From assembly GCF_003060865.1 (NCBI RefSeq), contig NZ_CP028918.1, positions 628,001-692,000 of the forward strand: a stretch of DNA of 64,000 nucleotides. Direction: 5' to 3'. The notes under the pieces are model-generated. The model saw nothing but the letters and a program-made list of their open reading frames with translations, was not told the origin of the DNA and did not search any database. Below are positions 56,721 through 64,000 of this stretch, piece by piece. The position numbers and the translations under genes are program-made. Numbering within the stretch: the first letter of the stretch is position 1; each line of letters opens with the position of its first letter. The DNA is from Gemmobacter aquarius. GTDB taxonomy: Bacteria > Pseudomonadota > Alphaproteobacteria > Rhodobacterales > Rhodobacteraceae.

Positions 56721-57611
56721 ATGACGGCGACGGTAATCGACGGCAAGGCTTTCGCGGCAAAGGTGCGCGCAGAGGTGGCCGAACATGTGGCGCGGCTGAA
56801 AGCCGGGCATGGCATCACGCCCGGTCTGGCCGTGGTGCTGGTGGGCGAGGACCCTGCAAGCAAGGTTTACGTCAAGAACAAGCATGCTTCGACCATCGAG
56901 GTGGGCATGGAAAGCTTTGAACATCGCCTGTCGGCGGACACGTCCGAAGCCGATCTGCTGGCGCTAATCGACCGGCTGAACGCCGATCCGGCGGTGCATG
57001 GCATCCTTGTGCAACTGCCGCTTCCGAAGCATCTCGACAGCGAGCTGGTGATCAACCGGATCGATCCGGCCAAGGATGTCGACGGGTTCCACATCTCGAA
57101 CGTGGGGCTTTTGGGGACGGGGCAGAAGTCGATGGTGCCCTGCACACCCTTGGGCTGTCTGATGATGCTGCGCGACCATCACGGATCGCTGGCGGGGATG
57201 AACGCTGTCGTCGTGGGGCGGTCCAACATCGTCGGCAAGCCGATGGCGCAATTGCTGCTCGGTGATAGCTGCACGGTGACAATCGCGCATAGCCGGACCA
57301 AAGACTTGGCGGCAGTCTGCCGTGGGGCGGATATTCTGGTGGCGGCGGTCGGTCGCCCCGAGATGATTACGGGTGACATGGTCAAGCCGGGGGCTACCGT
57401 GATCGACGTCGGCATCAACCGGATCGAGAGGGACGGCAAGACCAAGCTGGTGGGCGATGTGGATTATGCCAGCGCCGCTGCCGTCGCCGGGGCGATCACG
57501 CCGGTGCCGGGCGGGGTGGGGCCGATGACCATCGCCTGCCTGCTCGCCAATACGCTGACTGCCTGTTGCCGTGCCAAGGGGCTGGACGAGCCGAAGGGTC
57601 TGACCGCCTGA
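56721..57611 (+). CDS. folD: Methylenetetrahydrofolate dehydrogenase/cyclohydrolase
   Basis: 296 residues. The bifunctional enzyme interconverts methylene-, methenyl- and 10-formyl-THF with NADP. Tyr50-Lys54 ('[10 protein letters not shown]'), Asp121 ('KDVDGFH'), '[16 protein letters not shown]' and '[15 protein letters not shown]' are all intact, as in characterised FolD. It starts 16 bases after the divergent paralogue and ends the fhs cluster at a terminator. Together with fhs it supplies one-carbon units from formate. Confidence 0.96.
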   Translation: MTATVIDGKAFAAKVRAEVAEHVARLKAGHGITPGLAVVLVGEDPASKVYVKNKHASTIEVGMESFEHRLSADTSEADLLALIDRLNADPAVHGILVQLPLPKHLDSELVINRIDPAKDVDGFHISNVGLLGTGQKSMVPCTPLGCLMMLRDHHGSLAGMNAVVVGRSNIVGKPMAQLLLGDSCTVTIAHSRTKDLAAVCRGADILVAAVGRPEMITGDMVKPGATVIDVGINRIERDGKTKLVGDVDYASAAAVAGAITPVPGGVGPMTIACLLANTLTACCRAKGLDEPKGLTA

Positions 57612-57640
57612 GCGCGTTATCACGGGAAAATTTGGGAAAA

Positions 57641-57666
57641 GGGGTCGCTACTTGCGGCCCCTTTTT
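57641..57666 (+). terminator. Terminator after folD
   Basis: GGGGTCGC / GCGGCCCC pair with one U-G and loop TACTT, followed by TTTTT; it lies between the convergent folD and pdeM. Confidence 0.88.
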
Positions 57667-57668
57667 CG

Positions 57669-58319
57669 TTACCGTGGCAGCGGGCAGGGCACCGCGCGGC
57701 TTCCTGTCAGGATCGCCAGCGCCCCCGGCCCCATCAGCCCCGCAAATGCCGGATCGTCATGGCGCAGCCCGCCGGTATAGGCGCCGAAAGCGGGCAATAT
57801 CAGGCGCTTGGCATCCAGAAGGAAGCAGGGCCGCGACTGCCCGCCAAGGCGCAGCTTGGGGTGGAAGTGGCCCGACACCTCGGCCGCTTGCGCTGTGTCG
57901 GCGATGTGGCGAAAGGTCAGCGGGCCAAGCGTGAACTCGGCGCGGTGACTACCGCCGATTTCGACCGGGCCTGCGTCATGGTTGCCTTCGATCCAGATCC
58001 AGTTGCGCCCTGCCATCAGGCGAAGAAGCCAAAGCCGTTCGGCCTCGGGCAGGGAATGGGCGGCGGTCAGGTCGTCGAAACTGTCGCCCAGGCAGATGAC
58101 AGTTTCGGGCTGTGTCGCCTCGATCACGGCGTCGAGCCGCGACAGGGTTTCACGGGTTTCATAGGGCGGCAAGAGGGTGCCGCCGCGACGGGCGAGACGT
58201 TCGGATTTGCCGAGGTGGAGGTCTGAAACGCACAGGAGATGCCGGTCGGGCCAGTGCAGTGCGCCCGAGGGCAGGGCGCTGAGGGCGGCATCGGCGAGGG
58301 TAAAGGCATGGGCTGTCAT
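57669..58319 (-). CDS. pdeM: Ligase-associated DNA damage response endonuclease PdeM
   Basis: 216 residues of the calcineurin-like phosphoesterase fold. Metal-binding blocks are 'LLCVSDLHLGKSERLARRGG', 'VICLGDSFDD', 'WIEGNHD' and 'VSGHFHPKL'. It is the PdeM branch known to neighbour lhr-type helicases and ATP-dependent ligases. ATG 58319 is the likely start. It is downstream of lhr on the same strand, across a 146-base gap. Confidence 0.88.
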   Translation of the reverse strand: MTAHAFTLADAALSALPSGALHWPDRHLLCVSDLHLGKSERLARRGGTLLPPYETRETLSRLDAVIEATQPETVICLGDSFDDLTAAHSLPEAERLWLLRLMAGRNWIWIEGNHDAGPVEIGGSHRAEFTLGPLTFRHIADTAQAAEVSGHFHPKLRLGGQSRPCFLLDAKRLILPAFGAYTGGLRHDDPAFAGLMGPGALAILTGSRAVPCPLPR

Positions 58320-58465
58320 GCCCTTCGAATGGCGCAAGGCGGGGCGGGTTGCAAGACGCCTGTCGGGCGGACCTGTGGCCAATTCACCGCAGGATATTTG
58401 CGATAACAGGAAGTTGGGTGCGGTCTTTTCCCCGTGTTCCAAATGTCGTCACGGGGCGCGTGACT

Positions 58466-60865
58466 TCAGGCAAGGCCAGCGGCCTGCATCAGGCGTTGGG
58501 CTGCGTCTTGCATCAGCCTTTCGCGGCCTGCGCCCTGCACCGGAATGCGCCCCGGTTCAAGGAAGAGGGGGGCGGCCAGCGGGGTGACGCGGGTAAGGCG
58601 CAGGCAGTCGATGCGGCCTGCGACGCGGGCGAGCATGTCTTCGATACGGCCGAAATCGACGAGTCCGCGTTCGGCCTCTTCGCGGGTGATCTGCAGCAGC
58701 AGATGGTCGGGGTCGTATTTGCGGAGCGTGTCGTAAAGGATGTCGGACGAGAAGGTGGCTTGGCGTCCGGTCTTGCGGCGGCCTTGGTTGTTGCGTTCGA
58801 TCAGGCCGGAAATGATCGCCGAATTGCGGAAGGTGCGTTTCATCACGGCATTGCCGTGCAGCCAGTTGTCCAGCCCTTCGCGCAAGGCGCTTGCATCGAA
58901 AAGCGGTGCGGGGTTCAGGACCGGCTCCAATCCCCAGATCAGCGTGGCGTAATCGGTGCAAGTAAAGCCCAAGGGGGCAAGCCCTTGTTCCTCCATGCGT
59001 TTCGTGACCAGAAGGCCAAGGGTGGCATTGGCGTTGCGGCCTGCGAAACCGTAGATCACCAGATGTTCGCGCCCGTCATGCGGGAAGCTTTCGACCAGCA
59101 GGCGGTCGGGGTCGGGCAGGCGGCTGACCTCGCGTTGCAGGGCCAGCCATTGCGCGGTGTGCGTGGGCAGGTCGGGCCAGCGGTCTTGCTGGAAGATGTC
59201 GAGGATACGGCGGGTGAGCAGGGTCGAGGTGGCGAATTTGGTGCCGTTGAACACGGCGACCTTGGGGTCGCGGCCGGGCGAGCGGCTGACCTCGACTGTC
59301 AGTTCCTTGAGGCCCTCGAAGCGCACCACCTGACCGCCGATCAGGAAGGTGTCGCCGGGGGTAAGGGTGGCTGCGAAATCCTCTTCGACCTCGCCCAGGG
59401 GGGTGCCGCCCAGGCGGTTTCGCAGGCGCACTTTCAGGGTTTCGGTGTCGATGATGGTGCCGAGGTTCTGACGGATGGGAACTGCGGCGCGCGGGTCGCG
59501 GAGCTGCCATTTACCATCACGCTGCAGCAATCTTTGCCAGCGATCATAAGCCTTTAGCGCGTAACCGCCGGTGGCGGCAAAGTCGAGGCATGCGTCGAAT
59601 TCTGCCCGTGTCAGCGCGGCGTAGGGGCCTGCGTTAACCACTTCTTCATAAAGCGCGCCGGCGTCGAAGGGGCCTGCGGCGGCGGTGAGCAGAATGTGCT
59701 GGCACAGCACGTCGCGCGGGCCGCGGCCACGGGGCTCGCCGTCGAGCGTATGGGCGCGGACGGCATCGAGGGCGGCGTGGCATTCCACCACCTCGAAGCG
59801 GTTGGCGGGGACGAGACGGGCCTTGGAGGGCGCGTTGTAGCGGTGGTTGGCGCGGCCGATGCGCTGCACGAGGCGTTTGACGTTTTTCGGTGCGCCGACC
59901 TGTATGACCAGATCGACATCGCCCCAGTCGATGCCGAGGTCGAGCGAGCCGGTGCAGACGATGGCACGCAGCGCGCCTGCGACCATCGCCGCTTCGACGC
60001 GTTCGCGTTGCTCGCGCGAGAGCGAGCCGTGGTGGATGCCGATGGGCAGGTCATCGGTGTTTTGTAACCACAGATCGTGAAAGAAAAGTTCCGCCTGCGC
60101 GCGGGTGTTGTGGAAGATCAGCGTTGTGCGGTGTCGGGCGACTTCGGACAGGATGGCGGGGATGGCGTAGCGCCCGCCGCCGCCGCTCCACGGGGGGGGC
60201 GCGTCGATGTCGAGCATGGCGATATCGGGGTCGGGGCCGGGGTCGGCTTGCAGGATTTCGCAGCCCTTGGGGGCAAGGAAACGGGCCAGCGCGGGGGGGT
60301 CTTCGACGGTTGCGGACAGGCCGATGCGGCGGAGGTTCGGGGCGAGGGATTGCAGGCGGGCGATCAGCAGCATGAGCTGGTCGCCGCGTTTGGATTCGGC
60401 CAGCGCGTGGATTTCGTCGACGATAACGCGTTGGAGGGATTGGAAAATCTTTGGCGCATCTTCGTAGCTAAGCAGAAGTGCGAGGCTTTCTGGGGTGGTC
60501 AGCAGGATATGCGGCGGGTCGGCGCGCTGGCGGCGACGCTGGGTATAGCTGGTGTCGCCGGTGCGATCCTCGACGCGGATCGCCAGCCCTGCGCCTTCGA
60601 CGGGGGTTCGCAGGTTGCGGCGGATGTCGGCGGCCAGCGCCTTGAGCGGCGAGATGTAGACAGTGTGCAGGCCTTGGGGCGGTTTTTGCCCGAGTTCGCA
60701 AAGGGTTGGCAGAAAGCCTGCGAGCGTCTTGCCGCCCCCCGTAGGCGCGATGAGCAGGGTCGCGGGGTTGGCCGCGCGCTCGATCATGGCCTGCTGGTGA
60801 GGGTGCAGGCTCCAGCCTTTGGCGTCGAACCATGCGGAAAGGGGGGCGGGCAGGGTGGTGGTCAT
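58466..60865 (-). CDS. Ligase-associated DNA damage response DEXH-box helicase (Lhr family)
   Basis: 799 residues. Superfamily II helicase motifs: Walker A 'APTGGGKTLAGFLP', 'VIVDEIHALAESKRG', 'LIFHNTRAQAELFFHDLWL', 'GSLDLGIDWGDVDLVIQVG' and 'RLVQRIGRANHR', then a winged helix and the Lhr C-terminal region. It acts with the PdeM nuclease, and in many species with an ATP-dependent ligase and an exonuclease. Those two partners are not seen here. The start is taken at 60865; a longer form from 60919 has a Pro-rich extension. Confidence 0.88.
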   Translation of the reverse strand: MTTTLPAPLSAWFDAKGWSLHPHQQAMIERAANPATLLIAPTGGGKTLAGFLPTLCELGQKPPQGLHTVYISPLKALAADIRRNLRTPVEGAGLAIRVEDRTGDTSYTQRRRQRADPPHILLTTPESLALLLSYEDAPKIFQSLQRVIVDEIHALAESKRGDQLMLLIARLQSLAPNLRRIGLSATVEDPPALARFLAPKGCEILQADPGPDPDIAMLDIDAPPPWSGGGGRYAIPAILSEVARHRTTLIFHNTRAQAELFFHDLWLQNTDDLPIGIHHGSLSREQRERVEAAMVAGALRAIVCTGSLDLGIDWGDVDLVIQVGAPKNVKRLVQRIGRANHRYNAPSKARLVPANRFEVVECHAALDAVRAHTLDGEPRGRGPRDVLCQHILLTAAAGPFDAGALYEEVVNAGPYAALTRAEFDACLDFAATGGYALKAYDRWQRLLQRDGKWQLRDPRAAVPIRQNLGTIIDTETLKVRLRNRLGGTPLGEVEEDFAATLTPGDTFLIGGQVVRFEGLKELTVEVSRSPGRDPKVAVFNGTKFATSTLLTRRILDIFQQDRWPDLPTHTAQWLALQREVSRLPDPDRLLVESFPHDGREHLVIYGFAGRNANATLGLLVTKRMEEQGLAPLGFTCTDYATLIWGLEPVLNPAPLFDASALREGLDNWLHGNAVMKRTFRNSAIISGLIERNNQGRRKTGRQATFSSDILYDTLRKYDPDHLLLQITREEAERGLVDFGRIEDMLARVAGRIDCLRLTRVTPLAAPLFLEPGRIPVQGAGRERLMQDAAQRLMQAAGLA

Positions 60866-61359
60866 GGGGGCAAAGGTAGGGGCGGGGGCGGGGCGCGGAA
60901 AGGGGCAAATGCGGGACATGCGGGATGCACAGGTGATGCAGACGCGGGAATCGGCGGGTTAGGGGGATGGTAAGGGTTGGTTGGGCAGCAGTCGCAGTCG
61001 CCTTTGCGCCAATCGGCCAGCGGCGCGGTGCCAGAGGATCGCCGTGCAAAGGTCCGGTGGACCTTTGCGCCGATCCGATTGTGGGCGAGGCAACGAGACC
61101 GCAAGGGGCGTTCAGCCAGACGGAACCTTGGCAGGCACGTGCCGCGCCCGACCGGGAGGGGGCGATTTATCGCGCCCGCCAAGGGGCGGGCGGGCGCGGC
61201 ACGTGCGCGGGGCGCACGCGCGGGATGGCGGTGCGGGCTGTGCGCAGGCGCGGCGATGGCCGCGCCTGTTGCGGGAGCGGTGGTTCAGGCCGCGTTCCAC
61301 TACCCTGCGGGTCGGTTTCAGGCTTGCGGGGGGCGGGGGGCGGGGCTAGGCACGGGGGC
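60866..61359. other. Non-coding gap between lhr and ymdB with three perfect inverted repeats
   Basis: About 490 bases without a credible gene. It contains GCAAAGGTCC-GGT-GGACCTTTGC (61046-61068), a 16-bp arm pair GCACGTGCCGCGCCCG (61135-61150) and CGGGCGCGGCACGTGC (61191-61206) around a 40-base spacer that itself holds GCGAT-TT-ATCGC, and CAGGCGCGGC-GATG-GCCGCGCCTG (61245-61268). No T-runs follow them, so simple terminators are unlikely. The first part must carry the lhr promoter and the last the ymdB promoter. Confidence 0.7.
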
Positions 61360-62172
61360 ATGAAACTTCTTTTCCTTGGCGATGTGATGGGCAAGACGGG
61401 GCGCACGGCGATTGCCGAGCGGCTGCCGGGTTTGCGCAGCGAATGGGGTCTCGATTTCGTCGTGGTGAACGGCGAGAACGCATCGAGCGGGGCGGGGCTG
61501 ACACCCGACCATGCCAAGGCGATCCTTGCAGCAGGGGCCGATTGCGTGACGCTGGGGGACCATGCCTTTGACCAGAAGGACATGCTGCAGTTCATCGAGA
61601 CCGAACCGCGCATCGTGCGGCCCCTGAACTTTTCCAAAGTGGCACCCGGCAAGGGGTTTCGCATTTTCGAGGCCACGCAGGGGCGCAAGGTTCTGGTGGC
61701 GCAAGTCCTGGGGCAGGTGTTCATGAAGCGGCCCTTCGACGATCCGTTTTCGGCGATCGAAGGGGTGCTGAAATCGCACGCCTTGGGCGCTGCGGTGCAG
61801 GCGGCGATCGTCGATGTGCATGCCGAAGCCACGTCCGAGAAGATGGCGATGGGCCATTGGTGCGACGGGCAGGCGTCGTTGGTGGTGGGCACCCATACCC
61901 ATGTGCCGACCGGCGACGCGATGATCCTGAACGGTGGCACCGCCTACCAGACCGACGCGGGCATGTGCGGGGATTACGACAGCGTGATCGGAATGGAAAA
62001 GCTTGAGCCGATCCGGCGCTTCATCACCGGCATGCCGAAAGCGCGGTTCGAGCCTGCGGCGGGGCCTGCCACGCTGTCGGGGGTGTTTGTCGAGACCGAT
62101 GACCGGACCGGCAAGGCGCTGCGCGTGCGGATGATCCGCGTGGGCGGGCGGCTGGAAGAGGCGCGGCCTTGA
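61360..62172 (+). CDS. YmdB-family metallophosphoesterase (TIGR00282)
   Basis: 270 residues. 'LLFLGDVMGKTGRTAI', 'VVNGENASSGAG', 'VTLGDHAFDQKDM', 'IVDVHAEATSEKMAMG' and 'VVGTHTHVPTGDA' give the two-metal site of YmdB, a cyclic-nucleotide/2',3'-cNMP phosphodiesterase that in Bacillus influences motility and biofilm. ATG 61360 is chosen since the family starts MKLLFLGD. The stop overlaps the next start. Confidence 0.9.
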   Translation: MKLLFLGDVMGKTGRTAIAERLPGLRSEWGLDFVVVNGENASSGAGLTPDHAKAILAAGADCVTLGDHAFDQKDMLQFIETEPRIVRPLNFSKVAPGKGFRIFEATQGRKVLVAQVLGQVFMKRPFDDPFSAIEGVLKSHALGAAVQAAIVDVHAEATSEKMAMGHWCDGQASLVVGTHTHVPTGDAMILNGGTAYQTDAGMCGDYDSVIGMEKLEPIRRFITGMPKARFEPAAGPATLSGVFVETDDRTGKALRVRMIRVGGRLEEARP

Positions 62173-63092
62173 CCGCAGCTTTGGCGACGCCCAAAAGCCA
62201 GCGGCGGCTTTACGTCGCCATGCTCGTTGTGCTGGGTCTTGGCTGGGGGTCGACCCAACCTTTGGGCAAGATGGCCACGATGACGGGGCATGGGCCGTTC
62301 GGGCTGATCTTCTGGCAGTTGGTGGTTTGTGTCGCGGTGCTGGGGGGCCTGACGGCGCTGCGCGGCAAGGGGCTGGTGCTGAACCGCAGGACGCTGCGCT
62401 TTTATCTGGTGGTGGCGGTGATGGGCACATTGGTGCCCAACGCGACCTTTTACATCAGCGCGGCGCGGCTGCCTTCTGGGATCATGTCGATCATCATTTC
62501 CGCCGTGCCGATGCTGGCCTTTCCGCTCGCGCTGGCCTTGGGGATGGAGCGGTTTGCGGTGAAGCGGCTGGTCGGGTTGCTGCTCGGGCTGGCGGCGGTG
62601 GGGATCATCGCGGCACCCGGCGCGGTGCTGCCCGATCCGGCGATGGCGGCGTTTTTGCCCATCGCGCTGATTGGGCCGCTGTTTTACGCGATGGAGGCCA
62701 CCTATGTCGCCCGCAACGGGACCGAGGGGCTGGATGCGGTGCAGGCGATGTTCGGCGCGTCGGTGGCGGGGCTGATATTGTGCACCCCCGTTACGCTGGG
62801 GACGGGGCAGTTCATCGACCCTTTCGCCGGATTCGGGCGGGCCGAGGCGGCCTTGGTCGCGTCGTCCGTCATCCATGCGCTGATGTATTCGGGCTATGTC
62901 TGGCTTGCATCGCGGGCGGGGTCGGTTTTTGCGGCACAATGTTCCTATCTGGTGACCGGAGCCGGAATTTTCTGGGCAATGGCGTTGCTGGGAGAACGAT
63001 TTTCTCCTTTCGTGTGGCTGGCCGTTGTCCTTCTTCTGTGCGGTGTGGCATTGGTGAACCCGCGCGAGACGGGTCGGAAGGCTGACGCCTGA
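62169..63092 (+). CDS. EamA/DMT-type transporter
   Basis: 307 residues, about ten helices. TTG 62169 overlaps the ymdB stop as TTGA. The first repeat begins 'LVVLGLGWGSTQPLGKMATMTG', and the last holds 'CSYLVTGAGIFWAMALLGERFSPFVWLAVVLLLCGVALVNP'. The substrate is unknown. It differs from the other EamA protein at 29593, so it is not a recent duplicate. Confidence 0.87.
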   Translation: MTAALATPKSQRRLYVAMLVVLGLGWGSTQPLGKMATMTGHGPFGLIFWQLVVCVAVLGGLTALRGKGLVLNRRTLRFYLVVAVMGTLVPNATFYISAARLPSGIMSIIISAVPMLAFPLALALGMERFAVKRLVGLLLGLAAVGIIAAPGAVLPDPAMAAFLPIALIGPLFYAMEATYVARNGTEGLDAVQAMFGASVAGLILCTPVTLGTGQFIDPFAGFGRAEAALVASSVIHALMYSGYVWLASRAGSVFAAQCSYLVTGAGIFWAMALLGERFSPFVWLAVVLLLCGVALVNPRETGRKADA

Positions 63093-63122
63093 CCGTTTCG
63101 CGGGTTCGGGTGGAGGCATCGC

Positions 63123-64000
63123 ATGTTCGGTTTCGAGATCGCGGCAGACTGGCAGCCATGGGTTGCGCTGGCCGTTCTGGCGGGGATGTTCGTGCTGTTC
63201 CTGCGCGAGACCTATCCGGTCGAGGTGACGGCGATTGGCGGTGCGGCACTGATGATCGTGCTGGGCCTGTTGCCGGTCAAGGACGGGATCGCAGTCCTGT
63301 CGAATGCCGCGCCGTGGACCATCGTGCTGATGTTCCTGATCATGGGCGGGCTGGTGCGGACGGGGGCGGTCGAGATGGTGATCCGCACCGCCGAGCGGCA
63401 TGTGGGCAACCGGCCCAAGATGACTATTGTGGTGCTGTTCGGGTTCATCGCGGTCGCGTCGGCCTTCATGAACAACACGCCCTTGGTCGCGGTGATGATC
63501 CCCGTGGTGATGCAGATCGCGATGCGGCTGGGCACCGCGCCGTCAAAGCTGCTTATCCCGCTGAGTTACATGACGGTGCTGGGGGGGATGATCACGATCA
63601 TCGGCACCTCGACCAACCTCTTGGTCGACGGGGTGGCGGCCAAGGCGGGGTTGGAGCATTTCTCGATCTTCGAGATCGCGCCTTTGGGGATCGTGCTTAC
63701 GGTGGTGGGGGGGCTTTTCCTTGCGCTGACCTCGCGGCATTTGCTTCCGGTGCGGCAGTCGATGGGGGTCTTGCTGAGCGACCGCCGGAAGATGAAATAT
63801 TTCACCGAAGTGGCGATCCCCGAGGACAGCCCGCTGATCGGGCAGGGGGTGCTGGCGGTCGATCTGTTCAAGCGGGACGGGGTGCGGCTGATCGACGTAC
63901 TGCGCGGCGATGCCAGCTTGCGGCGCGATCTTGGGCCGGTCGTGTTGCAGGCGGGCGACCGCGTGGTGCTGCGGACCGAGATGACGGAACTGCTGGGATT
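63123..64000 (+). CDS. SLC13-family permease with RCK-C domain, cut by the window end
   Basis: About 292 residues are visible. The membrane part 'AAPWTIVLMFLIMGGLVRTG', 'AFMNNTPLVAVMIPVVMQIA' and 'IIGTSTNLLVDG' (the sodium/anion-binding SNT-type motif, here TSTN) is the SLC13/DASS transporter fold. A TrkA-C/RCK-C regulatory domain starts near residue 235 ('SPLIGQGVLAVDLFKRDGVRLIDVLRG'). Members carry sulfate or dicarboxylates; those with RCK domains often take sulfate. The C-terminal half lies outside the window. Confidence 0.88.
   Translation, partial: MFGFEIAADWQPWVALAVLAGMFVLFLRETYPVEVTAIGGAALMIVLGLLPVKDGIAVLSNAAPWTIVLMFLIMGGLVRTGAVEMVIRTAERHVGNRPKMTIVVLFGFIAVASAFMNNTPLVAVMIPVVMQIAMRLGTAPSKLLIPLSYMTVLGGMITIIGTSTNLLVDGVAAKAGLEHFSIFEIAPLGIVLTVVGGLFLALTSRHLLPVRQSMGVLLSDRRKMKYFTEVAIPEDSPLIGQGVLAVDLFKRDGVRLIDVLRGDASLRRDLGPVVLQAGDRVVLRTEMTELLG

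Noticed and set aside
58380-58410. Further copy of the interspersed repeat core (CAGGATATTTGCGATAACAG)
   Set aside because: Only AGGATATTTG matches well and the associated hairpins are absent; it may be chance or a decayed remnant.

Overview
The window is a stretch of chromosome from a high-GC alphaproteobacterium, most likely a member of the Rhodobacterales (Rhodobacter/Roseobacter group). The evidence is a SAM/SAH-type riboswitch before metK, the hisD-UPF0262-phosphatase and aroA-cmk-rpsA-ihfB-lapA-trpF-trpB gene orders, a Pcs-type phosphatidylcholine synthase, a DUF1127 protein and the ybgC-tolQRAB-pal-cpoB-tilS-ftsH block. No tRNA, rRNA, transposase, prophage or CRISPR array was seen. Coding is dense and mostly housekeeping.

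Layout. 1-3653 (minus strand): partial gene, NTF2-like protein, low-molecular-weight phosphatase, UPF0262, a low-GC GIY-YIG nuclease gene, hisD. 3773-9479: ybeY-corC-lnt (envelope and ribosome maturation), riboswitch-metK, a VOC protein, trmB. 9493-20402: a Tat-exported metallo-beta-lactamase-fold hydrolase, then aroA-cmk, an accessory patch (SDR, HxlR regulator, nitroreductase, second SDR), then rpsA-ihfB-lapA-trpF-trpB. 20403-25993: two exported Asp-rich PepSY-like proteins with a membrane-anchored LuxR-type regulator, a truncated haemoglobin, a DUF2237 protein and a frameshifted DUF2339 membrane protein. 26212-33743: ileS (with a mosaic low-GC segment), DUF3253, an EamA transporter, pcs, xerC-DUF484, fructose-6-phosphate aldolase. 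33829-39375: priA, msrA, a methyltransferase, prmA, a small membrane protein, DUF1127. 39721-52804: ruvCAB, two envelope/unknown genes, the complete Tol-Pal cluster, tilS, ftsH. 52929-57611: a MOSC protein, then a folate one-carbon cluster (fhs, chorismate mutase, a divergent FolD paralogue, canonical folD). 57669-64000: ligase-associated pdeM and lhr helicase, a structured non-coding gap, ymdB, an EamA transporter and a truncated SLC13 permease.

The most interesting items are as follows. (i) The acidic PepSY pair plus membrane LuxR operon looks like an undescribed envelope sensing unit. (ii) A FolD paralogue beside the normal folD has lost the catalytic Lys and a conserved active-site Asp. 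(iii) A GIY-YIG nuclease gene sits between hisD and UPF0262 with a 10-bp duplication at its ends and translational coupling on both sides. (iv) ileS carries a patch of foreign composition at the entry to the editing domain. (v) An interspersed hairpin repeat has arms that differ between copies yet stay complementary. (vi) Four near-identical hairpins lie between priA and msrA. (vii) A strongly structured leader precedes fhs.
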